Assembly: GCA_017962235.1 (NCBI GenBank)
Contig: JAGCVS010000010.1
Location: forward strand, 1 to 64,000
Origin: Bacteroidales bacterium
Lineage (GTDB): Bacteria > Bacteroidota > Bacteroidia > Bacteroidales > UBA932
Length of the DNA: 64,000 nucleotides
Direction of reading: 5' to 3'
Each line of letters starts with the position of its first letter. Position 1 is the stretch's first letter. The notes below the pieces were generated by a model, which saw only the letters and a program-made list of their open reading frames with translations, did not search any database and was not told the DNA's origin. The translations under genes and the position numbers were made by a program. Positions 41,287 through 49,651 of the stretch are shown one piece after another.

Positions 41287-42576
41287 TTAGCCCAGCATGC
41301 TCAGCAGGATGCCGGCGGCTACTGCGCTGCCAATCACGCCGGCCACGTTGGGACCCATGGCGTGCATCAGCAGGTAGTTCTTGGGGTTGGCCTTGAGGCC
41401 CTCTGTCTGGGATACGCGGGCTGCCATAGGCACTGCAGAAACGCCTGCGGAGCCAATCAGCGGGTTCACCTTCTCTTTGGAGAAGACGTTCATCAGCTTG
41501 GCCAGCAGCACTCCGCCGCCGGTGCCGATGCCGAACGCCACGATACCCACGGCCATGATGCCCAGGGTCTGCCACTGCAGGAAGGTGTCCGCAGTTGCGG
41601 TAGCACCCACGGTAACGCCCAGGAAGATAACCACGATGTTGTTCAGTTCGTTCTGTACAGCCTTGCTCAGACGTTCCACCACGCCGCTTTCGCGGAACAG
41701 GTTACCCAGCATGAGGCAGCCGATAAGGGGAGCCGCAGAGGGGAGCAGCAGCGCAATGATAATGGTGACCACGATAGGGAAGAGTATCTTCTCTTTCTTG
41801 GAGACGTTGCGCAGCTGTTTCATCTGTATCTGGCGCTCTTTCTTGGTGGTGAGGGCGCGCATGATGGGAGGCTGGATAATGGGCACCAGCGCCATGTAGC
41901 TGTATGCAGCCACAGCGATGGGACCCAGCAGGTGGGGTGCCAGCTTACTCGTCAAAAAAATCGCCGTAGGACCGTCCGCCCCTCCGATAATACCAATGGA
42001 AGCCGCCTCTGCAGAGGTGAAGCCCATCAGGTGAGCCACGATAAAGGTGGCGAAGATACCCAGCTGTGCAGCAGCGCCAAGCAGCAGGCTCTTGGGGTTG
42101 GCGATCAGCGGACCAAAGTCTGTCATCGCACCCACGCCCAGGAAAATCAGGCAGGGATATACGCCCAGCTTGACACCTATATAAAGGATGTCCAGCAGGC
42201 CGCCGTCCGCCAGAATGTGCCTGTAGCTGTGGTAGAACGGGCTGTCGGGATTCAGGAACTCATCGTTCCAGAGTCCGGTGTGGAACAGGTTTGCCCCTGG
42301 GAAGTTGGTGAGCAGCATGCCGAACGCGATGGGCAGAAGCAGCAGCGGCTCGTACTTCTTTACGATGGCCAGATAGAGCAGGAAGCAGGAGATGACCAGC
42401 ATCACCAGGGTCTTCCAGCCGCCGGCGGTGGCGAACATCTGCGCGAAGCCGGTGTCAGCACCAAACTTGCGCAGCGTCTCGCCAAAGTTGAAATCCTGCG
42501 CCACCAGCGGGGCTGCAACAAACAACGCCACCAGGAACAACAGTGCCTTGAAAACTTTGTTTGAAGAAGATTTCAT
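41287..42576 (-). CDS. oadB: Na+-translocating decarboxylase beta subunit
   Basis: A 429-residue polytopic membrane protein, the sodium-pumping subunit of methylmalonyl-CoA (or oxaloacetate) decarboxylase. A signal-like first helix (about 10-26) is followed by about ten TM segments. The conserved [21 protein letters not shown] (about 193-213) and [14 protein letters not shown] (about 292) segments, with Asp and polar residues implicated in Na+ movement, are intact. It is the last gene of the mmd operon, 15 bases after the biotin carrier. It couples decarboxylation of carboxybiotin to Na+ export. Confidence 0.95.
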   Translation of the reverse strand: MKSSSNKVFKALLFLVALFVAAPLVAQDFNFGETLRKFGADTGFAQMFATAGGWKTLVMLVISCFLLYLAIVKKYEPLLLLPIAFGMLLTNFPGANLFHTGLWNDEFLNPDSPFYHSYRHILADGGLLDILYIGVKLGVYPCLIFLGVGAMTDFGPLIANPKSLLLGAAAQLGIFATFIVAHLMGFTSAEAASIGIIGGADGPTAIFLTSKLAPHLLGPIAVAAYSYMALVPIIQPPIMRALTTKKERQIQMKQLRNVSKKEKILFPIVVTIIIALLLPSAAPLIGCLMLGNLFRESGVVERLSKAVQNELNNIVVIFLGVTVGATATADTFLQWQTLGIMAVGIVAFGIGTGGGVLLAKLMNVFSKEKVNPLIGSAGVSAVPMAARVSQTEGLKANPKNYLLMHAMGPNVAGVIGSAVAAGILLSMLG

Positions 42577-42591
42577 TGGTAGTCCTCCGCC

Positions 42592-43026
42592 TTAAGCGAT
42601 TTCTACCAGCGGGTCGCCGCTCTGTACCGACTGACCTACAGCCACGATAACCTTGGTTACGGTGCCGTCGGCCTCGGCCTGGATGGCGTTCTCCATCTTC
42701 ATGGCCTCCAGGGTGAGCAGGGTGTCGCCTGCCTTCACAGCCTGGCCTGCAGAAACTGCGATGCTTACCACAACGCCCGGCAGGGGAGACTCTACAGCCT
42801 TGCCTGCGCCTGCAGGAGCGGCGGCGGGTGCAGCGGCGGGAGCAGCTGCAGCAGCGGGAGCGGCAGCCGGCTTAACGGCAGCCACCTTGGGTGCAGCAGC
42901 GGACTCATCGGCTACCAGCTCTGCTGAATAAGATTTGCCGTTGACTGTTACTTGTAATAAATCTCCGGACTGCTCTACTGTAGTCTGGTATTCATTACCA
43001 TTTATCTTGAAATTAAATTTTTTCAT
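42592..43026 (-). CDS. Biotin carboxyl carrier subunit (biotin/lipoyl attachment protein)
   Basis: A 144-residue carrier. The C-terminal 70 residues form the biotinyl domain with the biotinylated Lys in LEAMKMENAI (about 107-116). An Ala/Pro-rich flexible linker (about 50-75) joins it to a short N-terminal domain. It shuttles CO2 from the carboxyltransferase to the membrane beta subunit. It lies 179 bases downstream of the OadG-like gene, across a gap with two stem-loops, and 15 bases before oadB. Confidence 0.94.
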   Translation of the reverse strand: MKKFNFKINGNEYQTTVEQSGDLLQVTVNGKSYSAELVADESAAAPKVAAVKPAAAPAAAAAPAAAPAAAPAGAGKAVESPLPGVVVSIAVSAGQAVKAGDTLLTLEAMKMENAIQAEADGTVTKVIVAVGQSVQSGDPLVEIA

Positions 43027-43089
43027 TGTATGAAGAAATCTAGGAAAAAGTATGTGTTTAAAGTTAAAGCCCGAAGGGCGGCAGTAAGT

Positions 43090-43108
43090 CCCTTCCCCGA
43101 GGGAAGGG
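43090..43108. repeat. REP-like hairpin in the mmd operon
   Basis: CCCTTCCC (43090-43097) and GGGAAGGG (43101-43108) form a perfect 8-bp hairpin with a CGA loop, flanked by TAAATCCC-type sequence. It resembles the hairpins at 29451-29495 and 29541-29585. It lies in the gap between the OadG-like and biotin carrier genes. Confidence 0.55.
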
Positions 43109-43150
43109 ATTTAGGGATGGGGTTACGTTATAAGTAATGTGCGGTGGGAG

Positions 43151-43207
43151 AATGTTTCGCAACGCTTCAATGTTAAAAAGAACAATATGGTAGAATTGCG
43201 AAACATT
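43151..43207 (-). repeat. 12-bp inverted repeat at the 3' end of the OadG-like gene
   Basis: AATGTTTCGCAA (43151-43162) and TTGCGAAACATT (43196-43207) are perfect inverted arms around a 33-base loop. One arm overlaps the stop codon of the OadG-like gene. No T run follows, so it is more likely an mRNA processing or stability element than a terminator. Confidence 0.55.
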
Positions 43208-43547
43208 AGCGGAAATGATGCCAGGTGGAATGATCGTTGTGAACGATTGTAATGACACCGCTCTCAACGTCGTGAGCCTCTTCGCTTGCGAGATACAGGG
43301 CGGCGGCGATGGCAGCCGCAACTTCCTCGTCCTCACCGTGGAAGGGAGCCTTGGCGGGAGCCTCGGCAGCCTTGGGCGATGCGGAATGATGTGCGGCGGG
43401 AGTGCCTTTGCCCCCCCTCTTGACGGCAACGAGCGTGAAGATCTGCAGCACCAGCACAAGCAGGATCAGTATCAGGAATACGATACCGATGCCCATGCCG
43501 GTCATGGACCACACGTCGCTCCAGTTTGTAGCTAAAAACATAGTCAT
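43206..43547 (-). CDS. OadG/MmdD-like small membrane subunit of the decarboxylase
   Basis: A 113-residue protein with one TM helix (about 15-42, MTGMGIGIVFLILILLVLVL) and a cytosolic tail that is Ala/Pro-rich, then acidic (EDEEVAAAIAAALYLA). This is the layout of OadG family gamma subunits, which assemble the carboxyltransferase with the membrane pump. It lies 12 bases after mmdA. The end is His-rich (HNDHSTWHHFR). Confidence 0.87.
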   Translation of the reverse strand: MTMFLATNWSDVWSMTGMGIGIVFLILILLVLVLQIFTLVAVKRGGKGTPAAHHSASPKAAEAPAKAPFHGEDEEVAAAIAAALYLASEEAHDVESGVITIVHNDHSTWHHFR

Positions 43548-43559
43548 GACACAGAGTTT

Positions 43560-45122
43560 TTAGAGTGGAATATTGCCGTGTTTCTTCTCGGGCAGGGTGA
43601 GGTTCTTGTCCCGCAGCTGATGCAGCGCGCGAATCACGCGGAAGCGGGTGTTGCGAGGCTCGATGACATCATCGATATAGCCGTAGCTGGCAGCCTTGTA
43701 AGGGTTGCAGAACAGATCGTCGTACTCTTTCTTCTTGGCCTCTTTGATCTCTGCAGCCTCTTCGGGGGTAGCAGCGGCCTTGATATCCTTGGAGTAGAGC
43801 ACTGCTACTGCACCGTCGGCGCCCATAACGGCGATGTTGGCGGTGGGCCATGCATAGTTCATGTCGCCGCGCAGCTGCTTGCAGCTCATCACGATGTGAC
43901 TGCCGCCGTAGCTCTTGCGCAGGGTAACGGTAACTTTGGGCACTGTGGCCTCGCCGTATGCATAGAGCAGCTTTGCGCCGTGCAGAATCACGCCGCCAAA
44001 CTCCTGCTGGGTGCCGGGAAGGAAGCCGGGCACATCCACCAGAGTCACGATGGGGATGTTGAAGGCATCGCAGAAGCGTACGAAACGGGCACCCTTGCGG
44101 CTGGAGTTGATATCCAGCACGCCGGCCAGATTCTTGGGCTGGTTGGCCACGATACTCACCGACATGCCGCCCATGTGAGCGAAGCCCACGATAATGTTGC
44201 GGGCGTACTCGCGGTGAATCTCAAAGAACTTGCCGTCGTCTACAACAGCGTTGATAACCTGGTACATGTCGTACGGCTCATTGGGGCTGTCGGGGATAAT
44301 CTCGTTGAGAGAATCTTCCTTGCGGTCTATCGGGTCGTTGGTAGCCACTACCGGCGGCTCCTCGCGGTTGTTCTGAGGGATATAGCTGATGAGCTCCTTG
44401 ATGGTGGAAATCACGTCCTCTTCAGTGTCGCATGCGAAGTGTGCCACGCCGCTCTTGGAAGCGTGCACGCTGGCGCCGCCCAACTGCTCCTGGGTCACCT
44501 TTTCGCCCAGAACCTGCTCCACAACTGCGGGGCCGGTGAGGAACATGTAGCTGGCGTTCTTGCGCATGATGGTGAAGTCGGTGAGGGCGGGGGAGTAAAC
44601 CGCACCGCCGGCGCAGGGGCCAAGGATTGCACTGATCTGAGGAACGACACCGCTGGAGAGAATGTTGCGCTCGAATATCTCGGCATAGCCGGCGAGAGCG
44701 TTAACGCCCTCCTGGATGCGTGCGCCACCCGAGTCGTTAAGACCGATGACGGGTGCGCCCACCTTTACAGCCTGATCCATCACCTTGCAGATCTTCTGCG
44801 CCAGGGTCTCCGAGAGGGAGCCGGCGTTTACGGTGAAGTCCTGTGCAAAGATGTACACCAAGCGGCCGCCGATGGTACCGTAACCGGTAACCACGCCGTC
44901 GCCCAAGAACTGCTTCTTCTCCATTCCGAAGTTGGTGCAACGGTGCAGCATGAACATGTCGAATTCCTCGAAGCTACCCTCGTCAAGCAGCATGGCAATA
45001 CGCTCGCGGGCGGTGTATTTGCCCTTCTCGTGCTGAGCGTCGATACGTGCCTGGCCGCCGCCGATGCGCGCTTTTTCGCGAAGCTCTATAAGCTCTTTAA
45101 CTTTTTCAAGTTGCCTGCTCAT
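43560..45122 (-). CDS. mmdA: Methylmalonyl-CoA decarboxylase carboxyltransferase (alpha) subunit
   Basis: A 520-residue acyl-CoA carboxyltransferase of the PccB/MmdA family. The N-terminal half has [19 protein letters not shown] (about 127-145) and [13 protein letters not shown] (about 168). The C-terminal half has [18 protein letters not shown] (about 362-379) and [16 protein letters not shown]. It transfers the carboxyl of methylmalonyl-CoA to biotin, giving propionyl-CoA. The adjacent epimerase, biotin carrier and Na+ pump genes favour decarboxylation over propionyl-CoA carboxylation, and no biotin carboxylase gene is present. It lies 23 bases after mce. Confidence 0.95.
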   Translation of the reverse strand: MSRQLEKVKELIELREKARIGGGQARIDAQHEKGKYTARERIAMLLDEGSFEEFDMFMLHRCTNFGMEKKQFLGDGVVTGYGTIGGRLVYIFAQDFTVNAGSLSETLAQKICKVMDQAVKVGAPVIGLNDSGGARIQEGVNALAGYAEIFERNILSSGVVPQISAILGPCAGGAVYSPALTDFTIMRKNASYMFLTGPAVVEQVLGEKVTQEQLGGASVHASKSGVAHFACDTEEDVISTIKELISYIPQNNREEPPVVATNDPIDRKEDSLNEIIPDSPNEPYDMYQVINAVVDDGKFFEIHREYARNIIVGFAHMGGMSVSIVANQPKNLAGVLDINSSRKGARFVRFCDAFNIPIVTLVDVPGFLPGTQQEFGGVILHGAKLLYAYGEATVPKVTVTLRKSYGGSHIVMSCKQLRGDMNYAWPTANIAVMGADGAVAVLYSKDIKAAATPEEAAEIKEAKKKEYDDLFCNPYKAASYGYIDDVIEPRNTRFRVIRALHQLRDKNLTLPEKKHGNIPL

Positions 45123-45145
45123 TATGTCTGATTTTAAAATTGTGA

Positions 45146-45565
45146 TTATTTCTCGTTGGGATTCTCACAAATCTCGGTGAGCACGCCCATGGTGCATTTA
45201 GGATGCAGGAAGGCGATGTTCAGACCCTCGGCGCCCTTGCGGGGAGCCTCGTCTATCAGGCGCACGCCCTTCTCTTTTGCATCTGCCAGGCAGGCTGCCA
45301 CATCTGCGGTCTTGAAGGCGATGTGATGCACGCCGCCGCGGCCGCCGTTCTTCTCAATGAACTTGGCGATGGTGCTCTCTTCGCAAGTGGGCTCCAGGAG
45401 CTCCAGCTTTACCTCACCAATCTTGAAGAATGCGGTTTTGACCTTCTGGTCTTCTACGACCTCGATGTTGTAGCATTTAAGACCAAGTACGTTCTCATAG
45501 TACGGGATAGCCTCCTCCAGAGAAGGGGTAGCTATGCCGATGTGTTCGATTTGTTTAAGTTCCAT
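45146..45565 (-). CDS. mce: Methylmalonyl-CoA epimerase
   Basis: A 139-residue vicinal-oxygen-chelate (glyoxalase-fold) enzyme that interconverts R- and S-methylmalonyl-CoA. Metal-ligand His is in [18 protein letters not shown] (about 5-22), the Glu in KLELLEPT (about 48), a second His in [10 protein letters not shown] (about 80) and the last Glu near VLTEICE. I start at [10 protein letters not shown] (45565), since earlier codons lie upstream in the leader. It is the first gene of the mmd operon and supplies the S-isomer for decarboxylation. A CoA mutase is not in the window. Confidence 0.95.
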   Translation of the reverse strand: MELKQIEHIGIATPSLEEAIPYYENVLGLKCYNIEVVEDQKVKTAFFKIGEVKLELLEPTCEESTIAKFIEKNGGRGGVHHIAFKTADVAACLADAKEKGVRLIDEAPRKGAEGLNIAFLHPKCTMGVLTEICENPNEK

Positions 45566-45618
45566 AGCTGTTTTATGTATTTGTATTGCGATTCTTTTGC
45601 AGTTTACGAAAAACGACC

Positions 45619-45626
45619 CAAATATA
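45619..45626 (-). promoter_or_regulatory. Candidate promoter of the mce-mmd operon
   Basis: Minus-strand TATATTTG fits TAnnTTTG and gives a leader of about 50 bases. The -33 region is AT-rich without a clear TTTG. Confidence 0.45.
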
Positions 45627-45653
45627 TACAATATATGCGACAATACATATTAA

Positions 45654-45691
45654 AAAAATAAGCGCCGGTTCAACAAGTTATGAACCGGCGC
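45654..45691 (-). terminator. Intrinsic terminator after yebC
   Basis: GCGCCGGTTCA (45662-45672) pairs perfectly with TGAACCGGCGC (45681-45691), an 11-bp stem with an 8-base loop. On the minus strand it is followed by TTATTTTTTT. Confidence 0.88.
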
Positions 45692-45721
45692 CCATTTGGA
45701 TAGTATTGTTTTGGTTAAGTG

Positions 45722-46462
45722 TTACAGCTGCATGTTGTGATATACGTTCTGTACGTCCTCGTCGTCTTCAATCTTCTCCAGAAGCTTCTCTACGGCAGCC
45801 TGATCATCCGGCGAGAGCTGCTTGAGATCGGTGTTGGGGAAGCGGTCAAACTTGGCCGACATAATCTCATAGCCGTTGCTCTCAAGGTACTGCTGGATGT
45901 TGTTCATGGCGGTGAATTCGCCGTATATCATGATAACCTTGGGATCGTCGTCCTCTTCACCGGTGCCCTCGCGGAACACCTCTTCTGCGCCGTAGTCGAT
46001 AAGCTCGAGCTCCAGCTCTTCCAGATCGATATCGTCACGGTCTTTAACGGTGAAGACGCTCTTGCGGTCAAACATGAACTCCACGCTGCCGCTGGTGCCA
46101 AGGTTGCCGCCAAACTTGTTGAAGTAGCTGCGGATGTTGGCCACGGTGCGGTTGGTGTTGTCGGTTGCAGTCTCAATCAGGATGGCGATGCCGTGAGGGC
46201 CGTATCCTTCATAGAGAACCTCCTTGTAATCGCCCTGGTCCTTATCTGTAGCGCGCTTGATGGCGCGTTCCACGTTCTCCTTGGGCATGTTCTCGCTGCG
46301 GGCCTCCTGCAGGAGTGCGCGCAGACGGGGGTTGCCGGTAACATCGGGACCGCCCTGCTTCACTGCGATAGTGATTTCCTTACCAATCTTGGTAAAGGTC
46401 TTGGCCATGTGGCCCCAGCGCTTGAACTTGCGCTCTTTGCGGAATTCAAATGCTCTTCCCAT
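45722..46462 (-). CDS. yebC: YebC/PmpR family regulator/translation factor
   Basis: A 246-residue YebC/TACO1-type protein. The N-terminus MGRAFEFRKERKFKRWGHMAKTF is the family start, and NPRLRALLQEARSENMPKENVERAI follows. The LYEGYGPHGIAILIE (about 84) and NRTVANIRSYFNKFGGNLG (about 103) segments are highly conserved. Members have been described as DNA-binding regulators and, more recently, as factors that ease translation of proline-rich stretches. It follows the TPR gene on the same strand with 2 bases between them and ends at a strong terminator. Confidence 0.95.
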   Translation of the reverse strand: MGRAFEFRKERKFKRWGHMAKTFTKIGKEITIAVKQGGPDVTGNPRLRALLQEARSENMPKENVERAIKRATDKDQGDYKEVLYEGYGPHGIAILIETATDNTNRTVANIRSYFNKFGGNLGTSGSVEFMFDRKSVFTVKDRDDIDLEELELELIDYGAEEVFREGTGEEDDDPKVIMIYGEFTAMNNIQQYLESNGYEIMSAKFDRFPNTDLKQLSPDDQAAVEKLLEKIEDDEDVQNVYHNMQL

Positions 46463-46464
46463 GA

Positions 46465-47142
46465 CTACTGTGCGTTAAGACGGGAAATGTATTTGTCAAT
46501 CTCCGCAGCCTGCTGGGAAGCGGGATACTTGACCTTGATATCGTTGTAGAAAGCCAGAGCAGCCTCTTTGTCGCCGAGCTCCTCTGCTGCAAGACCAGCC
46601 TTGAGGATGTATGCGGGGGTGAATGCGGTGCTGCCCACCTTGATGGCTGCCTTGTATGCCGCCAGAGCCGCCTCGTTATCGCCAAGGCCAACATAAGCAT
46701 CGCCTATGCAGCATTTTGCACGTGCCTTGAGGATATCGTCTTTGCCGTTGTACTTCTTGAGATAGTTGATGGCCTCGCTGTAGTTCTTGAGCAGCAGCTG
46801 GCACACGCCCGCCTCAAAATAGACACCTTCGCCGGCCTTCTTGCCGTACTGGTCTATGATATCGGCCAGGCCCAGCGCATTGCCGTCGCCGTTGAGCGCC
46901 TGCTCGTACTGCGACATCTGGAAGTAGCGCTCTGCACCTGCGGCAGCGGCGCGCGCCTCCTGCTGTGCCGGCTTGATTACCCAGCGGTTCACAGCTACTA
47001 TTGCGCATGCGATTACGAGTATTATCAACAGGATGGTGCTCAGCAGATTGCCGTGCTTCTTGAGGAACAATTCAACTCCGCTCACAGCCTCGCCCACGGC
47101 CTGGTTGCTCTCGGGTTTATTGTTGACATTTTTAGTTGCCAT
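46465..47142 (-). CDS. Membrane-anchored tetratricopeptide repeat protein
   Basis: A 225-residue protein with one TM helix (about 33-52, LLSTILLIILVIACAIVAV) and a C-terminal domain of about four TPR units (for example YFEAGVCQLLLKNYSEAINYL, AAYVGLGDNEAALAAYKAAI and YILKAGLAAEELGDKEAALAFY). It resembles YfgM-like ancillary envelope proteins. I start at MATKNVNNKPE (47142), because the longer frame crosses the divergent promoter region into recF. Function is unknown, probably scaffolding in the periplasm. Confidence 0.88.
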   Translation of the reverse strand: MATKNVNNKPESNQAVGEAVSGVELFLKKHGNLLSTILLIILVIACAIVAVNRWVIKPAQQEARAAAAGAERYFQMSQYEQALNGDGNALGLADIIDQYGKKAGEGVYFEAGVCQLLLKNYSEAINYLKKYNGKDDILKARAKCCIGDAYVGLGDNEAALAAYKAAIKVGSTAFTPAYILKAGLAAEELGDKEAALAFYNDIKVKYPASQQAAEIDKYISRLNAQ

Positions 47143-47182
47143 TATGTCTTGATTTTTAGAATTAGCATTTTTTGCAAGAGTG

Positions 47183-47190
47183 CAAAAATA
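47183..47190 (-). promoter_or_regulatory. Promoter of the TPR-yebC operon
   Basis: Minus-strand TATTTTTG matches TAnnTTTG, about 40 bases before the ATG at 47142. It is divergent from recF. Confidence 0.5.
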
Positions 47191-47222
47191 GAATAAAAAT
47201 GCGAAACCACAATAATATTTTG

Positions 47223-47230
47223 TACTTTTG
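47223..47230 (+). promoter_or_regulatory. Promoter of recF (near-leaderless)
   Basis: TACTTTTG matches TAnnTTTG and ends 8 bases before the ATG at 47239, so the leader is only a few bases. Confidence 0.55.
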
Positions 47231-47238
47231 AGGCTGCT

Positions 47239-48330
47239 ATGTATCTGAAGAAAATCAACATTCAAAACTTCAAAAACATAGGCGGGACCTCGCTGGAGTT
47301 TTCGCCCGCACTCAACTGCATCAGCGGCGACAACGGGGAGGGAAAGACCAACCTGCTGGACGCAATCTTCTACCTCTCCATGACCAAGAGCTACTTCCGC
47401 GCGTCGGAGCAGTACACCCGCAAGGCGGGGGAGAAGACCATGGTGCTGAGCGGCGAATACGAGGCGCAGGACGGCACCCAGACCACCGTGGCGGTGATGC
47501 TGGACGGCGAAGAGAAGCAGGTGCGCTGCAACAAGAAGAACTACACCAAGTTCAGCGACCATATTGGCAAGTTCCCCATAGTGATGATATCCCCCTCCGA
47601 CACCTCGCTGATAAACGAGAGCGCGGAGGCGCGGCGCCGCTTTCTGAACATGATGCTCTCCCAGACCGACCGGGAGTACATGCGCGCCCTGCAGTCTTTC
47701 AACAAGCTGTTGCTCTACCGCAACCGGCTGCTCAAGGAAGAGGGGGCCGACGCCACCCTGATGGATACCATATCCTTCAAGATGGACCCCTTTGCAAATT
47801 ATATTTATGAGCAGCGCAAACTGCTGTGCGAAGATTTGCAGAACCTAACGGCGGAGTATTACAAGCGGCTGAGTGACGGCAAGGAGCAGGTGAGCCTGCA
47901 GTATCAGTCCGACCTGGCAAAGGGGAAGATGTACGACCTGCTGGAGAGCACGCGGGAGCGCGACCTGGCGCTGCGCTACACCGGATGCGGCCCGCAGCGG
48001 GACGAGATTGTGTTCAAGATGAACGACACCCCCATCCGCATCTGCGGCAGCCAGGGGCAGCAGAAGACCTTTGTGCTGGCGCTCAAGCTGGCGCAGTTCG
48101 TAATCATGCGGCGGCATTACGGCGCCCCGCCCATCCTGCTTCTGGACGATGTATTTGACAAGCTGGATGCCGGCCGCGTGGAGTTCCTGCTCAAGACGGT
48201 GGCCAGCGAAGATTTCGGGCAGATATTCGTGACCGACTGCAACAAGGTGCGTCTGGGCAGCATAGTGGCCGGGATGGATGTGGAATCGGCCATGTTCAGC
48301 GTAAAGGCCGGGGTATTCACACGGGAATAA
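47239..48330 (+). CDS. recF: DNA replication and repair protein RecF
   Basis: A 363-residue SMC-like ATPase that loads RecA at single-strand gaps. Walker A is GDNGEGKTNLLDAIF (about 31-45), the signature is ICGSQGQQKTFVLALKLAQ (about 272-290), and Walker B is PPILLLDDVFDKLD (about 302-315). Length is normal. Its stop codon overlaps the ATG of the DUF721 gene (TAATG), so the two are translationally coupled, a common RecF-DUF721 arrangement. Confidence 0.96.
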   Translation: MYLKKINIQNFKNIGGTSLEFSPALNCISGDNGEGKTNLLDAIFYLSMTKSYFRASEQYTRKAGEKTMVLSGEYEAQDGTQTTVAVMLDGEEKQVRCNKKNYTKFSDHIGKFPIVMISPSDTSLINESAEARRRFLNMMLSQTDREYMRALQSFNKLLLYRNRLLKEEGADATLMDTISFKMDPFANYIYEQRKLLCEDLQNLTAEYYKRLSDGKEQVSLQYQSDLAKGKMYDLLESTRERDLALRYTGCGPQRDEIVFKMNDTPIRICGSQGQQKTFVLALKLAQFVIMRRHYGAPPILLLDDVFDKLDAGRVEFLLKTVASEDFGQIFVTDCNKVRLGSIVAGMDVESAMFSVKAGVFTRE

Positions 48331-48620
48331 TGGAGCGCAAAAAGTTTTCTACTTTGGGCGATGCCCTGGAGCGGTATCTGGGCGACAGTCCGCTTGCAGA
48401 CGGCATGCGCTATGCCCGCGTGTGCGAGGCGTGGGACACCGCGGTGGGCGACGCCATAGCCCACGTGACCCTTGCCAAGGAGTTCGAGGCGGGCGTGCTG
48501 CGGGTGCGCATGAGTTCTTCCGTGGTGCGGATGCAGCTGGAGATGAACAAGCCGGAGATACTTGCCCGCATCAACGAAGCGCTGGGTGACAACTTGGTTA
48601 AATCCATAATAATCAGATAA
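48330..48620 (+). CDS. DUF721 protein (DciA-like)
   Basis: A 96-residue basic protein of the DUF721 family. Core features are WDTAVGDAIAHVTLAKEFEAG and LRVRMSSSVVRMQLEMNKPEIL, a KH-like fold. DciA members of this family help load the replicative helicase. Its coupling to recF supports a replication role. It overlaps recF by one base and is followed immediately by the TTG start of pdxB. Confidence 0.88.
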   Translation: MERKKFSTLGDALERYLGDSPLADGMRYARVCEAWDTAVGDAIAHVTLAKEFEAGVLRVRMSSSVVRMQLEMNKPEILARINEALGDNLVKSIIIR

Positions 48621-49601
48621 TTGAAAAAGATAATCATAGACGATGCCGTGCCGTATATCCGCGGCGTATTCGAGCCGTGGTTCGAGGTACAGTACGCCCC
48701 CGGCGCAGCGATAGATGCCGCCATGGTGCGTGACGCGGCGGCGCTGGTGATCCGTACCCGCACCAAGTGCGACGCCGCCCTGCTTGAGGGTTCTGCGGTT
48801 GAGGTGATTACCACCGCCACCATCGGCTTCGACCATATCGACTTGGATTGGTGCGCAGCCCACGGCATCAAGGCTTTCAACGCCCCCGGCTGCAATGCCG
48901 ATGCCGTAATGGAATACGTCTTCGCGGCGCTAAAAGTGTTCGAGAAGCGCTCTCTGGAGTCTGGTCGCGGCCCTCTGCAGGGTGCCACGCTGGGTGTGAT
49001 AGGAGTGGGGCAGGTGGGTCACCGGGTGGCCGACATGGGGCGCAAGCGGGGCTTCCGCGTGTTGGAGAACGACCCTCCGCTTCAGGCGGCCGGTACCACC
49101 CGCGAGCTGGTCGGTTTGGACACGCTGCTGCGCCAGAGCGACATCGTCACCATCCACATCCCGCTGTGGGCGCAGAACCGCAACTTTGCAAACGCCGACT
49201 TCTTCAGTAAGATGAAGCCCGGCGCCATCTTCATAAACGCCTCGCGTGGTGGCATAGTGGATGAGGATGCTCTGCTGGCACACCGCCCTCAGCTGAGCGG
49301 TCTGGCCATCGATGTCTGGAAAGGCGAGCCCGACATCAACCCGGCGCTGCTGGCGGCAGCCGACATCGCCACCCCGCACATCGCCGGCTACTCCATCGTT
49401 GGCAAAATCAACGGCACGGTGGCCTCCGTGCGGCGTGTGGGAGAACATTTCGGCATACCTGAGCTGACCAACTTCAAGATAGAGCACTCGTATAAACCGT
49501 GCGACATTGACGCCTATGATATAATGGCAGACGATGCCGCCCTGCGCGCCGACCCCGCCGCCTTCGAGAGCCTGCGCACCCATTACAAATTAAGAGGATA
49601 G
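48621..49601 (+). CDS. pdxB: Erythronate-4-phosphate dehydrogenase
   Basis: A 326-residue 2-hydroxyacid dehydrogenase of the PdxB type, the second step of DXP-dependent vitamin B6 synthesis. The NAD-binding motif is LGVIGVGQVGHRVADMG (about 114-130). The catalytic Arg is in NASRGGIVDE (about 207), the acidic residue in WKGEPDIN and the His in TPHIAGYS (about 250). The start is TTG directly after the DUF721 stop, since the family N-terminus MKKIIIDDAVPYI fits there. It is shorter than E. coli PdxB (378), with a reduced C-terminal dimerisation part. Confidence 0.93.
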   Translation: MKKIIIDDAVPYIRGVFEPWFEVQYAPGAAIDAAMVRDAAALVIRTRTKCDAALLEGSAVEVITTATIGFDHIDLDWCAAHGIKAFNAPGCNADAVMEYVFAALKVFEKRSLESGRGPLQGATLGVIGVGQVGHRVADMGRKRGFRVLENDPPLQAAGTTRELVGLDTLLRQSDIVTIHIPLWAQNRNFANADFFSKMKPGAIFINASRGGIVDEDALLAHRPQLSGLAIDVWKGEPDINPALLAAADIATPHIAGYSIVGKINGTVASVRRVGEHFGIPELTNFKIEHSYKPCDIDAYDIMADDAALRADPAAFESLRTHYKLRG

Positions 49602-49651
49602 CGCGGTTTGCTTTTTTTGCTTATCTTCGCCGCTTGAAAAGTATTCGCGCG

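Noticed and set aside
41362-42564. An open plus-strand frame of 400 codons
   Set aside because: It is antisense to the membrane subunit oadB. Its product is Gln/His-rich and hydrophilic, as expected from reversing hydrophobic codons.
43560-45122. Propionyl-CoA carboxylase beta subunit instead of MmdA
   Set aside because: No biotin carboxylase gene is linked, while the Na+-pump beta subunit, OadG-like subunit, biotin carrier and epimerase are, which points to the decarboxylase.
43578-45131. An open plus-strand frame of 517 codons
   Set aside because: It mirrors mmdA on the other strand. Low-complexity His/Val/Ala content is typical of shadow frames.
48621-49601. Generic 2-hydroxyacid dehydrogenase instead of PdxB
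   Set aside because: The N-terminus (IIIDDAVPYI) and the FDHIDLDWCAAHGI and NAPGCNADAV segments are PdxB signatures. The gene at 53292 is the generic type.
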